Source of the DNA: Streptomyces coeruleorubidus
GTDB lineage: Bacteria; Actinomycetota; Actinomycetes; Streptomycetales; Streptomycetaceae
Assembly (NCBI RefSeq): GCF_008705135.1
Contig: NZ_CP023694.1
Span: forward strand, 8,345,001 to 8,409,000
Reading direction: 5' to 3'
DNA length: 64,000 bases
How positions within the stretch are numbered: the stretch's first letter is position 1; the number at the start of each line of letters is the position of its first letter. The notes under the pieces are model-generated. The model was given only the letters and a program-made list of their open reading frames with translations, had not been told where the DNA came from and did no database searches. The position numbers were made by a program, and so were the translations under genes. Shown piece after piece: positions 52,701-62,798 of the stretch.

Positions 52701-55401
52701 TGAGACACGCCTGAAGGTCGTCACCACGGACGTCCATCCGCTGGAGGCGGGCGACGACTCCTCCCCGTGGGCCGCCGGGACCGCCGGGCTGGCCGCCGTC
52801 GCGGCCAAGGAGTTCCCCGCGCTGCGCGTGGCGCTCGTCGACGTGCGCGCGGCGGAGGCCACCCAGGCGGCCGACGCGATCGTGGCCGAGCCGTTCCCGG
52901 CCCGGCCGGTGCCGGTGTCGCTGCGCGCGGGCGTCCGCCGGGTGCGCACCCTGGAGCGGGTCGAACTGCCCGCCGCCGCACCCCTGTTCCGCCCGGGCGG
53001 CGTCTACCTGGTCGTCGGCGGCCTCGGCGCCGTCGGCCGGGACACCTGCCGGCACCTGGCCCGCGCCTACGGAGCGAAGCTGGTCGTGGTCGGCCGCTCC
53101 CCGCTCGACGGGACCCGGCGGCAGACCGTCGCCGAGCTGGAGGAGGCGGGTGCCGAGGTCCGCTACCTCGCCCTCGACGCCACCGACCCGGACGCGCTGA
53201 GGGAGGCCGTCGCCCTCGCCGTACACGAGTTCGGCGCCCTGCACGGAGTGATCAACGCCGCGATGGTGCTGGTCAACCAGGTGCTGAGGGAGCTGCCGGA
53301 GGACGGGTTGCGGACCGCCCTGGAGTCCAAGACCGACTCCACCTGGAGCCTGCTGCACGCGGTGCGCGAGGTGCCGCTGGACTTCGCGCTGTTCTACTCG
53401 TCCGGCGTGGCCTTCGAGGGCAACCACGGCCAGGCCGGCTACGCCGCGGGCTGTACCTTCGCCGACGCCTTTGCCCTGCACGCCGCCCGCACCCTGCCCT
53501 TCCCGGTGCGTGTCCTCAACCTCGGCTACTGGCACGCGGGCGGCGACCCGGAGCGGGAGCGGGTGCTGCGCCGCTTCGGCGCCGCCGGCATCCGGCCGCT
53601 GAGTGCCGAGCAGGGCATGACCGTCGTCGAGCGGACCCTCGCGTCCGGGCTGCCACAGGCGTTCGCCCTGGACGCCGACAGGCCCATCCTGGACAACCTC
53701 GGCATCGACCCCGACCGCACCCTGAGCGTGCTGCCGGGCGGTGTGCCGGACCCGCTGCCCGAGGTCCGCTTCCCGGGAGCGCCCGGCGCCGACCGTGAAC
53801 TGGCCGCGCACCAGCGCGCGGTCGCCGAGGCGGAGGAGCTGGCACTGCGCCTGCTCGCGTCGGCGCTCGACCGGGCGGGCCTGTTCGGTGCGGGGGAGGC
53901 CTCCCGGGAGGAACTCGCCCCCCGCCTGGGCGTGGTGCCCGAGCACGCCGCGCTGTTCCAGGCGCAGCTGGACATGCTGACCGAGGCGGGCTGGCTGGCC
54001 GTCACGGACGGTGGCCGTCTGCGCCCGACGGGCCGCAGGACCGCGCCCGAGAAGGAACTCGTCGCCGAGTGCGGTCGGTTGACGGAACGCCACCCGTCCC
54101 TCGCGCCGGTCGTCACGCTCCTCGGCGACTGCCTGACCGCGCTGCCGGACGTCCTCACCGGCCGTCGCCCCGCCATGGAGGTCCTCTTCCCCGACGGCTC
54201 CGCCGAGCGTGTGGCCGCCGTCTACCGGGGCGACCCGGTCACCGACCGCTGCAACGCGGAGGTGGCGCGGCTCGTGGCCGAGCAGGTCGAGGCCCGCAGG
54301 GCCGCCGATGCCACCGCTCCGGTGCGGATCCTGGAGATCGGCGCCGGCACGGGCGGCACCACGGCGGCCGTGCTCGCCGCCCTCGCCCCCTACGGCGACG
54401 GCATCGAGTACATCTTCACCGACGTCTCCCCGGCTTTCGTCCGCAAGGCCAGGAACCGCTTCGGCGCGCAGTACCCCTTCACCCGCTTCGAGGTGTTGGA
54501 CATCGAGGCCGACCCGGCAGGGCAGGGCCTGACCCCCGGCGCCCACGACGTGCTGCTCGCCACCAACGTCCTGCACGCCACCCGGCGGCTGTCCGACACG
54601 CTGGCCGGGGCCAAGCGGCTGTTGCGGCGGGTTGGCGCCCTGCTGCTGGTGGAGGGCACCCGCCCGCAGCACCAGCTGGCGCTCGTCTTCGGCCTGACGG
54701 CCGGCTGGTGGCTGTCCTCGGACCCCGAGCAGCGCATGCCGCGCTCCCCGCTGGCGAGCGAGCGCCAGTGGCGGGACGCGCTGGCGGCGTGCGGCTTCAC
54801 GGACATCAGCGCGGCCGCCCCGACGACGGAGGCCGGACCGGCTTTCCAGAGCGTCATCGCCGCCGTCAGCGACGGCGTGGTGCCCGGCTACGGGCCGGCT
54901 CCGGCGGTCGAGCGCGAGCCGAAACGGCCCCCGGTTCCGGCTCCTGCCGCGGCTTCCGCCGTGGCCCCGGTCGCCCCCGGCTCCCCGGCCTCCCAGGACG
55001 ACACCCTGCGCCAGGTGACGGACGTCTTCGCCCGCGTCCTGGAGATGACCCCCGACCAGCTCGACCCCGACCTCACCTTCGAGAACTACGGGGTCGACTC
55101 GCTGGTCGTCCTGGAGGTGACCCGCGCCCTGGAAGCGGTCTACGGACCCCAGCCGGCGACCCTGCTGTTCGAGCGGATCACCATCCGGCAGCTGGCCGGC
55201 CACTTCGGCGCCCGGGCGCACGGTCCCGAAACCCCCGATGCCCCCGTCACCACCCCTCAGACCCCCACCCAAGCAGCGCCCGGACCCACCCCGGCCGGCG
55301 ACGCCGAGCGCCTGGTCGCGGGTCTGTCCGACGCAGCCGTCGACGAGCTGCTGGCCGAACTGCTCTCCCCGCGCGGGGAGTCCGAAGGAGGCGGACGATG
55401 A
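40792..55401 (+). CDS. Three-module trans-AT PKS: KS-DH-KR-ACP, KS-DH-KR-ACP, KS-DH-KR-MT-ACP
   Basis: 4869 aa, GTG start with AAGGAG 10 nt upstream. Residue ranges: KS1 12-440 (QTACSTS, EAHGTAT, NIGHLD); DH1 712-978 (HRVAAEPVLP, NPALLDGALH); KR1 to 1385 (TGGAGGLG, YAYANAY); ACP1 1400-1480 (GIDSL); KS2 1520-1943 (DTMCSSS, EAHGTGT); DH2 2099-2367 (HVIDGRPLLA, the usual Pro being Ala; PPALLDGALR); KR2 2604-2843 (GYATANRF); ACP2 2867-2953 (GLDSV); KS3 2993-3430 (DTACSAS); DH3 3610-3853 (HVVDGRPILP, HPGVLDAALH); KR3 4067-4320 (GGLGAVG; YAAGC lacks the usual Asn); C-methyltransferase 4330-4690 (LEIGAGTGGTT); ACP3 4734-4812 (GVDSL). No AT or ER domain. Three KS-DH-KR modules predict a conjugated triene with one alpha-methyl group. 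By content and gene order it corresponds to OzmN-like proteins. It overlaps the next gene by 4 nt. Confidence 0.93.
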   Translation: MNNPVPAVAETDVAIIGMAGRFPGADDLDSFWRLLSEGREGITRFSREELAAAGVPARLLDDPEYVPAHGIIPDVDLFDTGYFEFTPAEAAITDPQHRILLTAGHAALEHAGYDPARYDGLISVYAGAAINTYLQQQVLPHVDQTTTSDHFAVMVGNDKDFLATRLSYKLDLKGPSYAVQTACSTSLVALHLACQGLINGECDMALAGGVTVKLPQAKGYLYEEGAILSRDGHVRTFDKDASGTVLGNGVGVLVLKLLRDAIADRDTIHAVIKGTATNNDGSGKVSFAAPGAVGQTAVIREAHTVSGVDPRSIGYVEAHGTATRLGDPVEVSALSRAFRESTADTGFCAIGSVKSNIGHLDAAAGVAGVIKTVLMMKHRTLVPTVNHTTPNPAIDFADGPFKVSTGVAPWTGEGPLRAGVSSFGIGGTNAHAILQEAPPAPVTGDAGRAQQLLVVSARTATALATAARNLAAHLDGDDPVALADVAYTLAVGRRAHEYRLAVTGSDRAALARALQEAPVAERPGTGEVSFVFAEDVPDAAGLADRWAAAEPAFAGHHEAALAAGADRLGERGRAFAVQYALGKLWLDWGITPLAVHGDGLAARAAACVTGALRLQEALTGDGPVPPAVRARIPVRAAHDEIRGVALGVTDGPWDGVARAWQAGVAVDWAAWFEGEERGRVPLPTYPFEGRRCWLTGPDADAPADRVTGPGPHPMLDENVSTLDTLAYRSSRTGSEFYLADHRVAAEPVLPAAGQLELARAAGELSLGGPVRLRGVSFEQLLSYATGPRTALVQLWRERDTVGFELTADERVVAAGEIHPGAVERPAAADPAAVAARCAESVTHTDCYDVLRAHGLDYGPRMRALTEVRLGDGEALGSLELPDGASLDGAVLNPALLDGALHALVVLLARAYGERADGFLPLALGELSVHAPVTGPCRVHVTAGRLGERTAHADLTVMDPHGQVLARLHDLAVRVLGEPRESALLVRRWTAVPAEPTGAPLGNTAAVVTADPARGAQLAAHLTALGIGTVTRDLDPATAPDVVLVDEPTPEQALHVIRTLLAARPTAPVRVLLLHRHDTDGPRPERAALAAFARTVRAENPLLEVQAVGLAEDVAEADALAGELAGHGRDPEVAHTAQGRRIPQAEPAPAAGPAAVRDGGVYVVTGGAGGLGRAVAGRLLSRADARVVLLGRSERPADLDERLVYRSVDVSDPDALTTRLASIREEFGPLTGVVHAAGVLRDGYALTKSAEDFAAVLAPKAAGLRALDEATADDPLDFFVAFSSIAAHIGNPGQTDYAYANAYLEAYAERHGRITAIAWPMWADGGMRQSTEAAADIAARTGFGVLPTDIGLALFEQALGTPGALVAAYGDLRTITTALTAPVTRAARTTTATAPAEGGSPRDEALRLLRELIAAETGLDPAELAEDAPFDRLGIDSLMIAKLNRELDRHFDALSKTLFFEYATLGELAGYFAEHHAAELTGGTQAAAPVTPTAEVTSPRPPRVPRRTARAGVAEPAEYDTDAIAVIGLAGRYPAADDLDELWTTLAEGRDAITEIPAERWDSRRWYDPDPAAPGLAHTRWGGFLRDVDRFDPLFFGISPRQAELMDPQERLFLQNAWHVLEDAGYRRSDLAGRPVGVYVGVMYGEYQFHGALDALRGGRPLTGSSFATIANRVSHALDLSGPSMALDTMCSSSLTAIHLACESLRRGESELAIAGGVNVSVHPYKFAFLSQGRFLSSDGRCRAFGAGGDGYVPGEGVGAVLLKPHRKALADGDRIHGLILGSAVNHGARTNGYSVPNPRAQQRAITTALERAGVTPQDIGYVEAHGTGTALGDPIELTGLTHAYRSAGAAPGTWPIGSVKSNIGHLESAAGIAGLTKVLLQFRHRTLVPSLHSAELNPNIDFERSPFRVQRELSAWPDGDRPRRAGLSSFGAGGANAHLVLEESPNPDPVTDVPAGEQRTGEPVLFLLSARDEERLRAYAESAARFVRTERVPLADLCFTTQVGREPLDARLAVAVTDGGELVAALLRFADGGPAPDLTDAGPLAEPARRWLGGADVDWAAWHAGRPGPAPRRVRAPRYPFAAERYWIPLDPDLGTAAPHPLVDANESTVTEVRFRKTLRVHDPLLRDHVIDGRPLLAGAATLEFVRAAAALAEPGTRHALREVVWGRAVELSDGELELYVTFRPDGTGLAFEVYSGTGAGRTTHARGRAVPAPAAPEAAEDLAALRARLSVVRDGPTAYTEYADAGFAYGPSFQVIDEIRVGPGEALVRLAQTGTVPGTQLPPALLDGALRACHWTGRTTAPRPGELAVPFSLGALDSFAPLPEVCHAHARVAGESAGVRRFDLTVYDDQGRVLASVQDFAGRLPGIQATLAGPAAGAQAALAGRTPTAQAGPEPASGEPRLYEPYWRLAADPEPADAAGTLVLLGRHPELESALAATGVWRRVVAVGEDTGRLASLADEDGLDLAVVLGDADGNSPADLLDRACAPVLDVLDAARTGVLPGRVRCLVLHTQNAGEDRPEWAALAGFARSTGPVAPRLELLTLGVDIAAPAAEVAEAVAVELRAAPRAAGLEVRRTASGERQERALRPFTGPATPADVPLRDGGVYVVTGGAGAIGRVLAEHLARTHAAKLVLIGRSEPDERTRAWHRTLTGLGAEVLALRADVARADELGAALAAARDRFGALHGVFHLAGVADEGRADGDRERFARLLGAKTHGLVHLDRLTREDPLDLFVVFSSVSSLIGDFGAAGYATANRFADLYTVLRDRRVRQGAVHGRSLSLAWPLWAVGGVDGLVREEELAAYTRRSGMRALTAEAGLDLLARSFAAGASWLVPAWGDPTAVDAALTGTPAPSRPVAPAPDAARAGRLRDRLVEHLREVLAGVLKLPAGRLDSRVPLDDYGLDSVLVMESNSLLGKDFPGLRGTVFFEFRTVDELAGHILAEQADAVIRLFPEETEPSRQETPLQRQETQPTRQDAAPASAPAPGPPARRDADEPIAVIGISGRYPQADTLEEFWRNLAECRDCVTEVPADRWDADALFDADPAAPGRSYSRWGGFLSDVDSFDSLFFQIAPKQARTMDPQERLFLQTAWSALENAGYPPSRIPAPRHGGQGHDAGVFVGVMWDDYAVLAAAESARGNHQVVLANRSAIANQVSYFADFRGPSVVIDTACSASLVAVHQACESIRRGECSYAIAGGVNVAVHPDKYVHLSRKTMLSADGRCRAFGAGGTGYVPGEGVGAVVLKRLSDAVRDGDTVHAVIRASAVNHGGRTSGYTVPNPQAQQALVEQALDAAGIDARTIGCVEAHGTGTALGDPIEHTALAQAFARHTADTGFCALGSVKSAIGHLEGAAGIAGLTKAVLQLRHGTLLPTLHAEELNPVIDFESSPFTVQRETAPWPRMYDGDGRPLPRRAAVSSFGAGGTNAHVVVEEYLPPEPAPAGPGQAELIVLSARDEDRLRARAADLGSALAEPGAPRLADVAHTLRVGREPLAVRLAFVAADLADAAGKLAAVGRGEGGQWLHRGRVEQHPPLAGLLTDGIGGEDFLATQIAAGADDLLGRLWVSGVTVDWDLLHRLRPAERRRVPLPTYPFERVRHWLDTTPAPAPAPGPRRWERRLAADEPVLRDHVVDGRPILPGVGHLDLVAEASGGLAGRACVDVRWVLPLALSGAGETVSVAFDGDRYEIRGADDAVRSCGRLTAAPAAPAPLDVPALRARLDEGPGEDSFYRALAGQGLPYGPFFRRVRQVWTGRDEVLGRIGEAAGRDPAHALHPGVLDAALHTVAALLVRRRGEHARPMLPFAADRVEVFGAVPTTGWSYVRETGTDRCEVLLCDDTGAVRVRFEGLTYREAKPSAVIVHRPVWTARPAVERAAAARSVLLVGDRLDAEPAAGIARAHHGADVRRLPVGPGGLADAALDRALAGSGAPDLVYFLATAPGREPAGRAELRALTDRGPVALYRLVRALARHGLLERETRLKVVTTDVHPLEAGDDSSPWAAGTAGLAAVAAKEFPALRVALVDVRAAEATQAADAIVAEPFPARPVPVSLRAGVRRVRTLERVELPAAAPLFRPGGVYLVVGGLGAVGRDTCRHLARAYGAKLVVVGRSPLDGTRRQTVAELEEAGAEVRYLALDATDPDALREAVALAVHEFGALHGVINAAMVLVNQVLRELPEDGLRTALESKTDSTWSLLHAVREVPLDFALFYSSGVAFEGNHGQAGYAAGCTFADAFALHAARTLPFPVRVLNLGYWHAGGDPERERVLRRFGAAGIRPLSAEQGMTVVERTLASGLPQAFALDADRPILDNLGIDPDRTLSVLPGGVPDPLPEVRFPGAPGADRELAAHQRAVAEAEELALRLLASALDRAGLFGAGEASREELAPRLGVVPEHAALFQAQLDMLTEAGWLAVTDGGRLRPTGRRTAPEKELVAECGRLTERHPSLAPVVTLLGDCLTALPDVLTGRRPAMEVLFPDGSAERVAAVYRGDPVTDRCNAEVARLVAEQVEARRAADATAPVRILEIGAGTGGTTAAVLAALAPYGDGIEYIFTDVSPAFVRKARNRFGAQYPFTRFEVLDIEADPAGQGLTPGAHDVLLATNVLHATRRLSDTLAGAKRLLRRVGALLLVEGTRPQHQLALVFGLTAGWWLSSDPEQRMPRSPLASERQWRDALAACGFTDISAAAPTTEAGPAFQSVIAAVSDGVVPGYGPAPAVEREPKRPPVPAPAAASAVAPVAPGSPASQDDTLRQVTDVFARVLEMTPDQLDPDLTFENYGVDSLVVLEVTRALEAVYGPQPATLLFERITIRQLAGHFGARAHGPETPDAPVTTPQTPTQAAPGPTPAGDAERLVAGLSDAAVDELLAELLSPRGESEGGGR

Positions 55402-58400
55402 CTGCCGAGCCGTTCAGCTGTGTCGTGATCGGCGAGGAGACACTCCTCGTCGAGTGCACCAGGCTGCTCATGGCCCGCGGACACACGGTCGCCGCCGTGG
55501 TGTCCCCCTCCGCCGAGCTGCTCGACTGGGCTGAGGGGGAGGGTCTGCCCGCCGTACCGTTCGGCGCGGACCTCGCCGAGCGGCTGGCCCCGCTGCGCTT
55601 CGACTACCTGTTCAGCATCGCCAACCTCCGGATGCTCCCGGAGGAGGTGCTCGCCCTGCCCACCCGGCTGCCCGTCAACTTCCACGACAGTCCGCTGCCC
55701 AGGCACGCGGGCCTGTTCTCCACCAGCTGGGCCATCCTCGACGGCGACAAACAGCACGGCGTCACGTGGCACGTGATGAACCTGGAGGCCGACACCGGCG
55801 ACGTGCTCAAGCAGCGCACGGTGCCCGTCGACCCGGCAGCCACGGTGCACGACCTCGACGTGGCCTGCTTCGAGGCGGGCGTCGAGTCCTTCGCCGAACT
55901 CGTCGACGAACTGGCCGCCGGCACGGCCACCCGCACGCCGCAGGACCTGGGCCTGCGTACCTACCACGGCCGGTACGACGGCCTGCCCCGGGGCGGTGTG
56001 TTCGACTGGCGCCAGCCCGCCGCCGAACTGGACGCACTGGTGCGGGCCACCGCGTTCGGGCGCCGCCGCAACGACTTCGGCACGGCGCTGCTCGCCCACG
56101 GCGGCGACCTGCTCGCCGTCCGTGCCGTGGAGGTCACCGACCGGCCCTCCACCGCCGAGCCCGGCACCGTCGTCGACGCCGGCCCCGACGCCCTCACCGT
56201 GGCCACCGGCGACCGGGACGTCCGCCTCACCGACCTCGCCGCCCTGTCCGGGGAACGGCTCGACCCCCTCGCCCTGGCCCGGGTACTCGACGGCCGCTTC
56301 CCGCACCTGCCCGACGCGGCCGTCGCCGAACTCGCGGAGGCCGCCCGCGCCGCCCATCGCCAGGAGCGCCACTGGCTGCGCTCCCTGCGGTCGCTGCGGC
56401 CGGTGCTCCCGCCGAGGTTCGGCCCGCTGATCCCGGTGGCCCGCCCGGCGGGCCCGGTCCCGCTGCCCGAGGCCCTGCGTGAGCGGAGTACGGAGCCCGA
56501 GCGGCCGGCCCTCGCCGCTGTCCTGGCCTTCCTCGCCCGGCTCACGCGGGGCGACGAGCGGCACGTCGCCGTGTCCGTCCCGCCGGCGACCTCTCCGGCC
56601 GCCTCCCGCATCCTGGCGCCGGACGTGCCCCTGCACGCCCCGGAAGGGCTGCTCGACCTGACCCTGCCCGGCTTCACCGACCTGATCGGCACCGCACTCG
56701 ACGAACTCCGGGACCGCACGCCGTACCGGCGTGACGTGCCCCTGCGCCACCCGGACCTGACCGGCGCCGCCCGCACCCGGCTGCCCGTCGCCGTCGTACT
56801 GCCCGGCGACGCGGCCGAACCGGATGACCGGCCGCTGACCGTCCGCATCGACGCCCACGGAACCGTCGGCTTCCACGCGGGCGCGGGACTGACCGCGGAC
56901 CACGAACGCTGGCTCGCCGGGCACTTCGCCGCCTTCCTCGACACCCTCGCCGCCGGCCCCCACCGCCCGCTCGGCACCGCCGACCTGCTCGCCCCCGAGG
57001 AGCGGGAGCTGCTGTTCGTCCGGTGGAACGACACCGACGAGGAGTATCCGCGCGAGCAGACCGTGACCCGGCTGGTCACCGACATCGCCTGCGCCGCACC
57101 GGACGCCATCGCCGTCCGCTTCCAGGACCGCGCCCTCGGCTACGGCGAACTCGACGAGGCGGCCGACCGGCTGGCCCGACACCTCGCCGGCCTCGGCGCG
57201 GGCCCCGGCACGCTCGTCGGCGTCTACCTGGAGCGCTCGCCCGAACTGCTGGTCAGCCTCCTCGCCGTCCTGCGTACCGGCGCCGCCTACGTGCCGATCG
57301 ACCCGATCTACCCGCCCGCCCGGATCGGCCACATGCTCCAGGACTCCGGCGCCCGACTGGTCGTCACCGACGAGACGCTGGGCGGCACCCTGGCGGAGTT
57401 CCCGGTCACCCCGGTACCGGTTTCCACCGCGCTCACCGCCGGGCCGCCGGCGGCCCCGCTCGACCGCTCCGACCCGGACACCCTCGCCTACGTGATCTAC
57501 ACCTCCGGCTCCACCGGCCTGCCCAAGGGTGTCCAGGTCGGCCACCGGGCGCTGGTCAACTTCCTGTGGACGATGGCCCGCAGGCCCGGCTTCGACTCCC
57601 GGGATTCGCTGCTCGCGCTGACCACGGTGTGCTTCGACATCGCAGGCCTGGAGCTGTACCTGCCGCTGGTGCGGGGCGGCACCGTGGAGATCCTGTCCGC
57701 AGCCGAGGCCGCCGACGGCGTCGCCCTGCGCGAACGCGTGGAACGCTCCGCGCCCACCGTCCTGCAGGCCACCCCGACCACCTGGCAGATGCTGCTCGCC
57801 GCCGGCTGGAACGGCGATCCGGCGCTGCGGGCGCTGTGCGGCGGCGAACCGCTGCCTCCCGAGCTGGCCGCGCACCTCGCGCCCCGCGTCGGCGCGTTGT
57901 ACAACATGTACGGCCCGACCGAGACCACCATCTGGTCCACCGTGGACCGGGTGCTGCCCGGCGAGGCGGCCACCATCGGCCGGCCCATCGGCAACACCCG
58001 CTGCCACGTCCTCGACGAGCGCGCCGTCCCGGTCCCGCCCGGCATCCCCGGCGAGCTGTACCTGTCCGGCGACGGTGTCGCCGAGGGCTACCTCGGCCGG
58101 CCCGAGCTGACCGCCGAACGCTTCGTCACCGCCCCCGGCGGCGGTGCCGGCCGCGCCTACCGCACCGGCGACCTGGTACGCCACCTGCCCGACGGCCGCC
58201 TGGAGTACCTGGAGCGGATCGACGGCCAGATCAAGCTCAACGGCTACCGGATCGAGCTCGGCGAGGTGGAGTCCGCCCTGTGCCTGCTGCCCGGCGTCAC
58301 CGCCGCCGTCGCCGTCGTCCGCGAGGACCGGCCCGGCGAACGCCGGTTGGCCGGCTACCTGGTCGGCCCGGCCGGCCCGCCGGACGCCGCCGGGCTGCGG

Positions 58401-58865
58401 GCGGCCCTGGGCGAGCGCCTGCCCGCCTACATGGTTCCCTCCGCCCTCGTCGTCCTGCCCCGGCTGCCGCTCACCCCGAACGGCAAGGTCGACCGCAAGG
58501 CCCTGCCCAAGCCGGACGTCGTCCGCGTCGCCGGCGGCGCGGCGGCCGCCCGCACCGACCTGGAGCGGCGCATCGCCGAGGTCTGGTGCGAGGCGCTCGG
58601 GCTGGAGTGGGTCGGTGCCGAGGACAACTTCTTCGACGTCGGCGGCGATTCGCTGCGCCTGACGTCCGTGGTGGCGACCCTGCGCGAGCGGCTCGGTCTC
58701 CAGATCACCCGCCTCGACATGTTCGGCCATCCGACCGTACGGGCCATGGCCGCCCATGTCGCCGACGCCGATCACCCCGCCGAGCCCGCCGTGTCCCGGC
58801 CCCGGCGCTCGCGGGACACCGCGGCCCTCGCCCGCCGCCGCGACCGCAGGGGGCGGCGCCCATGA
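55398..58865 (+). CDS. Loading NRPS: formyltransferase-A(Gly)-PCP
   Basis: 1155 aa, ATG with GAAGGAGG site, coupled to the PKS. N-terminal formyltransferase (1-330) has NFHDSPLPRHAG and VMNLEADTGDVLKQ, the folate-formyltransferase pattern with His and Asp. Residues 330-535 resemble only the C-terminal lobe of a condensation domain (LDLTLPGFTDLIGTALDELR, HFAAFLDTLAAGPHR) and lack HHxxxDG, so this is a spacer or remnant. A domain 538-1035: YTSGSTGLPKG; specificity residues D I L Q L G M I W K give glycine. PCP 1053-1123 with GGDSLRL. It should make formyl-glycyl-PCP, the known precursor of the 5-substituted oxazole in oxazolomycin and conglobatin starters (OzmO-like). Arg-rich C-terminal tail. 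Confidence 0.92.
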   Translation: MTAEPFSCVVIGEETLLVECTRLLMARGHTVAAVVSPSAELLDWAEGEGLPAVPFGADLAERLAPLRFDYLFSIANLRMLPEEVLALPTRLPVNFHDSPLPRHAGLFSTSWAILDGDKQHGVTWHVMNLEADTGDVLKQRTVPVDPAATVHDLDVACFEAGVESFAELVDELAAGTATRTPQDLGLRTYHGRYDGLPRGGVFDWRQPAAELDALVRATAFGRRRNDFGTALLAHGGDLLAVRAVEVTDRPSTAEPGTVVDAGPDALTVATGDRDVRLTDLAALSGERLDPLALARVLDGRFPHLPDAAVAELAEAARAAHRQERHWLRSLRSLRPVLPPRFGPLIPVARPAGPVPLPEALRERSTEPERPALAAVLAFLARLTRGDERHVAVSVPPATSPAASRILAPDVPLHAPEGLLDLTLPGFTDLIGTALDELRDRTPYRRDVPLRHPDLTGAARTRLPVAVVLPGDAAEPDDRPLTVRIDAHGTVGFHAGAGLTADHERWLAGHFAAFLDTLAAGPHRPLGTADLLAPEERELLFVRWNDTDEEYPREQTVTRLVTDIACAAPDAIAVRFQDRALGYGELDEAADRLARHLAGLGAGPGTLVGVYLERSPELLVSLLAVLRTGAAYVPIDPIYPPARIGHMLQDSGARLVVTDETLGGTLAEFPVTPVPVSTALTAGPPAAPLDRSDPDTLAYVIYTSGSTGLPKGVQVGHRALVNFLWTMARRPGFDSRDSLLALTTVCFDIAGLELYLPLVRGGTVEILSAAEAADGVALRERVERSAPTVLQATPTTWQMLLAAGWNGDPALRALCGGEPLPPELAAHLAPRVGALYNMYGPTETTIWSTVDRVLPGEAATIGRPIGNTRCHVLDERAVPVPPGIPGELYLSGDGVAEGYLGRPELTAERFVTAPGGGAGRAYRTGDLVRHLPDGRLEYLERIDGQIKLNGYRIELGEVESALCLLPGVTAAVAVVREDRPGERRLAGYLVGPAGPPDAAGLRAALGERLPAYMVPSALVVLPRLPLTPNGKVDRKALPKPDVVRVAGGAAAARTDLERRIAEVWCEALGLEWVGAEDNFFDVGGDSLRLTSVVATLRERLGLQITRLDMFGHPTVRAMAAHVADADHPAEPAVSRPRRSRDTAALARRRDRRGRRP

Positions 58866-60064
58866 CCGGCCGACCCGACGTCGCCACGCCCACCGCACAG
58901 CCCGATCCGTCCGTATCGCCAGGGGGTTCCGTGTCCAGCTGCCAGGTCTGCTCGCTCAAGGCCAGCCATCCGGGGGTGGTGCTCGACGACCAGGGGGTGT
59001 GCAACCTGTGCAACCTGGACTTCGCCGAGGACCTGCTCGTCAACTACCGCTACACCAGCGAGGTGTTCACCGAGTTCCAGCAGGCGCCGCCCGCCACCGG
59101 CGAGTACGACTGCCTGTTCATGTACAGCGGCGGCAAGGACAGCACGTACATGCTGGACAAGTTCGTCAACGAGTACGGCAAGCGGGTGCTGGCCTTCACT
59201 TTCGACGTGCCCTTCGAGAGTGTGCACGCCGCCAAGAACATCGCGCTGGCCAGGGAGAAGATCCCGGCGACGTTCGTCCTCGACGCCGACGACGACAACA
59301 TCAAGCTGATGATGCGCGAGGTGTTCAACCGGCCCGCGCCGAAGAAGCCCGGCAAGTACCTCGACGAGAAGCTGCCCTGCGTCTCCTGCCGCACCTTCTT
59401 CGTGCTGCGCGCGATCCTCATGGCCTACCGGCAGAAGATCCCCTACATCGCGCTGTGCGCCGACCCGCAGCAGATCCTCACCATGGAGTCCAACGTCCGG
59501 GAGATCGTGCGGGGCTTCTACAAGACGTTCGGTGAGCGGCTCACCGACACGCTCTTCGGCGGGCAGCTGGAGGAGCTCCTCTTCGACGACGACGAGAACC
59601 TGCCGAAGATCGTCTTTCCGTTCATCGCCATGCGGCACGAGTACGACCCCGACCGCATCGTCGAGGAACTGCGCGCCAAGGGCCTGTACCAGTCCTCGCC
59701 GCTGGAGACCCACTGCACGCTCTTCCCGCTGCTGAACTACTACTCGTTCTCGAACTTCGACTGCATGTTCTACAAGCTCAACGCGGCCAGCCACGTACGG
59801 TCCGTCAAGCGCAACGCCTCCTACGACCGCAACACCTTCAGCATCAAGTTCCCGCGCTCGCTCGACCTCGCCGACGTGGAGGACCGGCTCGGCACGGTCG
59901 TCAAGGAGATCGCGGCCGGGGAGGGCGACCGCGACGAGCACGAGCGCAGCCTCGTCGACCTCTTCCAGCGCATGGACGCGTCGGAGGACGCCGCCCGCTT
60001 CGTCGCCCGCAGCTTCCTCGACATGCGATCCGTCGCCGCCGACCTCGGCATACGGCTGAGCTGA
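58862..60064 (+). CDS. N-type ATP pyrophosphatase, OzmP/CongE-like oxazole cyclodehydratase
   Basis: 400 aa. ATG 58862 overlaps the previous stop by 4 nt; a GTG at 58931 just before the first conserved Cys is an alternative. Two CxxC pairs form a zinc-ribbon-like N-terminus (SCQVCSLKASHPGVV, GVCNLCNLDF). The ATP loop is LFMYSGGKDSTYMLDKF, the SGGxDS signature of N-type ATP pyrophosphatases, and another CxxC follows (LPCVSCRTFF). The overall plan resembles N-sugar amidotransferase (WbpG/PseA) proteins. Homologues OzmP and CongE are thought to activate and cyclise formyl-glycine to oxazole on the carrier. Its position directly after the formyl-Gly loading gene gives strong support for the same job here. 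Confidence 0.85.
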   Translation: MTGRPDVATPTAQPDPSVSPGGSVSSCQVCSLKASHPGVVLDDQGVCNLCNLDFAEDLLVNYRYTSEVFTEFQQAPPATGEYDCLFMYSGGKDSTYMLDKFVNEYGKRVLAFTFDVPFESVHAAKNIALAREKIPATFVLDADDDNIKLMMREVFNRPAPKKPGKYLDEKLPCVSCRTFFVLRAILMAYRQKIPYIALCADPQQILTMESNVREIVRGFYKTFGERLTDTLFGGQLEELLFDDDENLPKIVFPFIAMRHEYDPDRIVEELRAKGLYQSSPLETHCTLFPLLNYYSFSNFDCMFYKLNAASHVRSVKRNASYDRNTFSIKFPRSLDLADVEDRLGTVVKEIAAGEGDRDEHERSLVDLFQRMDASEDAARFVARSFLDMRSVAADLGIRLS

Positions 60065-60088
60065 CACCCGAGCAGGAGAACCAGCACC

Positions 60089-62734
<2,646 letters not shown>

Positions 62735-62798
62735 CCCCTCCCTGCGGCGACGCCCCGGCCCACGGTGGCCGACCGAAGACCTGTGAGAGAGAGCAACT

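Noticed and set aside
40789..55272. A 4.8-kilocodon open frame antisense to the three-module PKS
   Set aside because: It mirrors the PKS gene in a GC-rich genome, is low-complexity Gly/Val/Arg/Asp sequence, and shows no domain. The same applies to long antisense frames at 20214-26213, 29457-34337, 6975-9956, 14255-17068 and 55257-58898.
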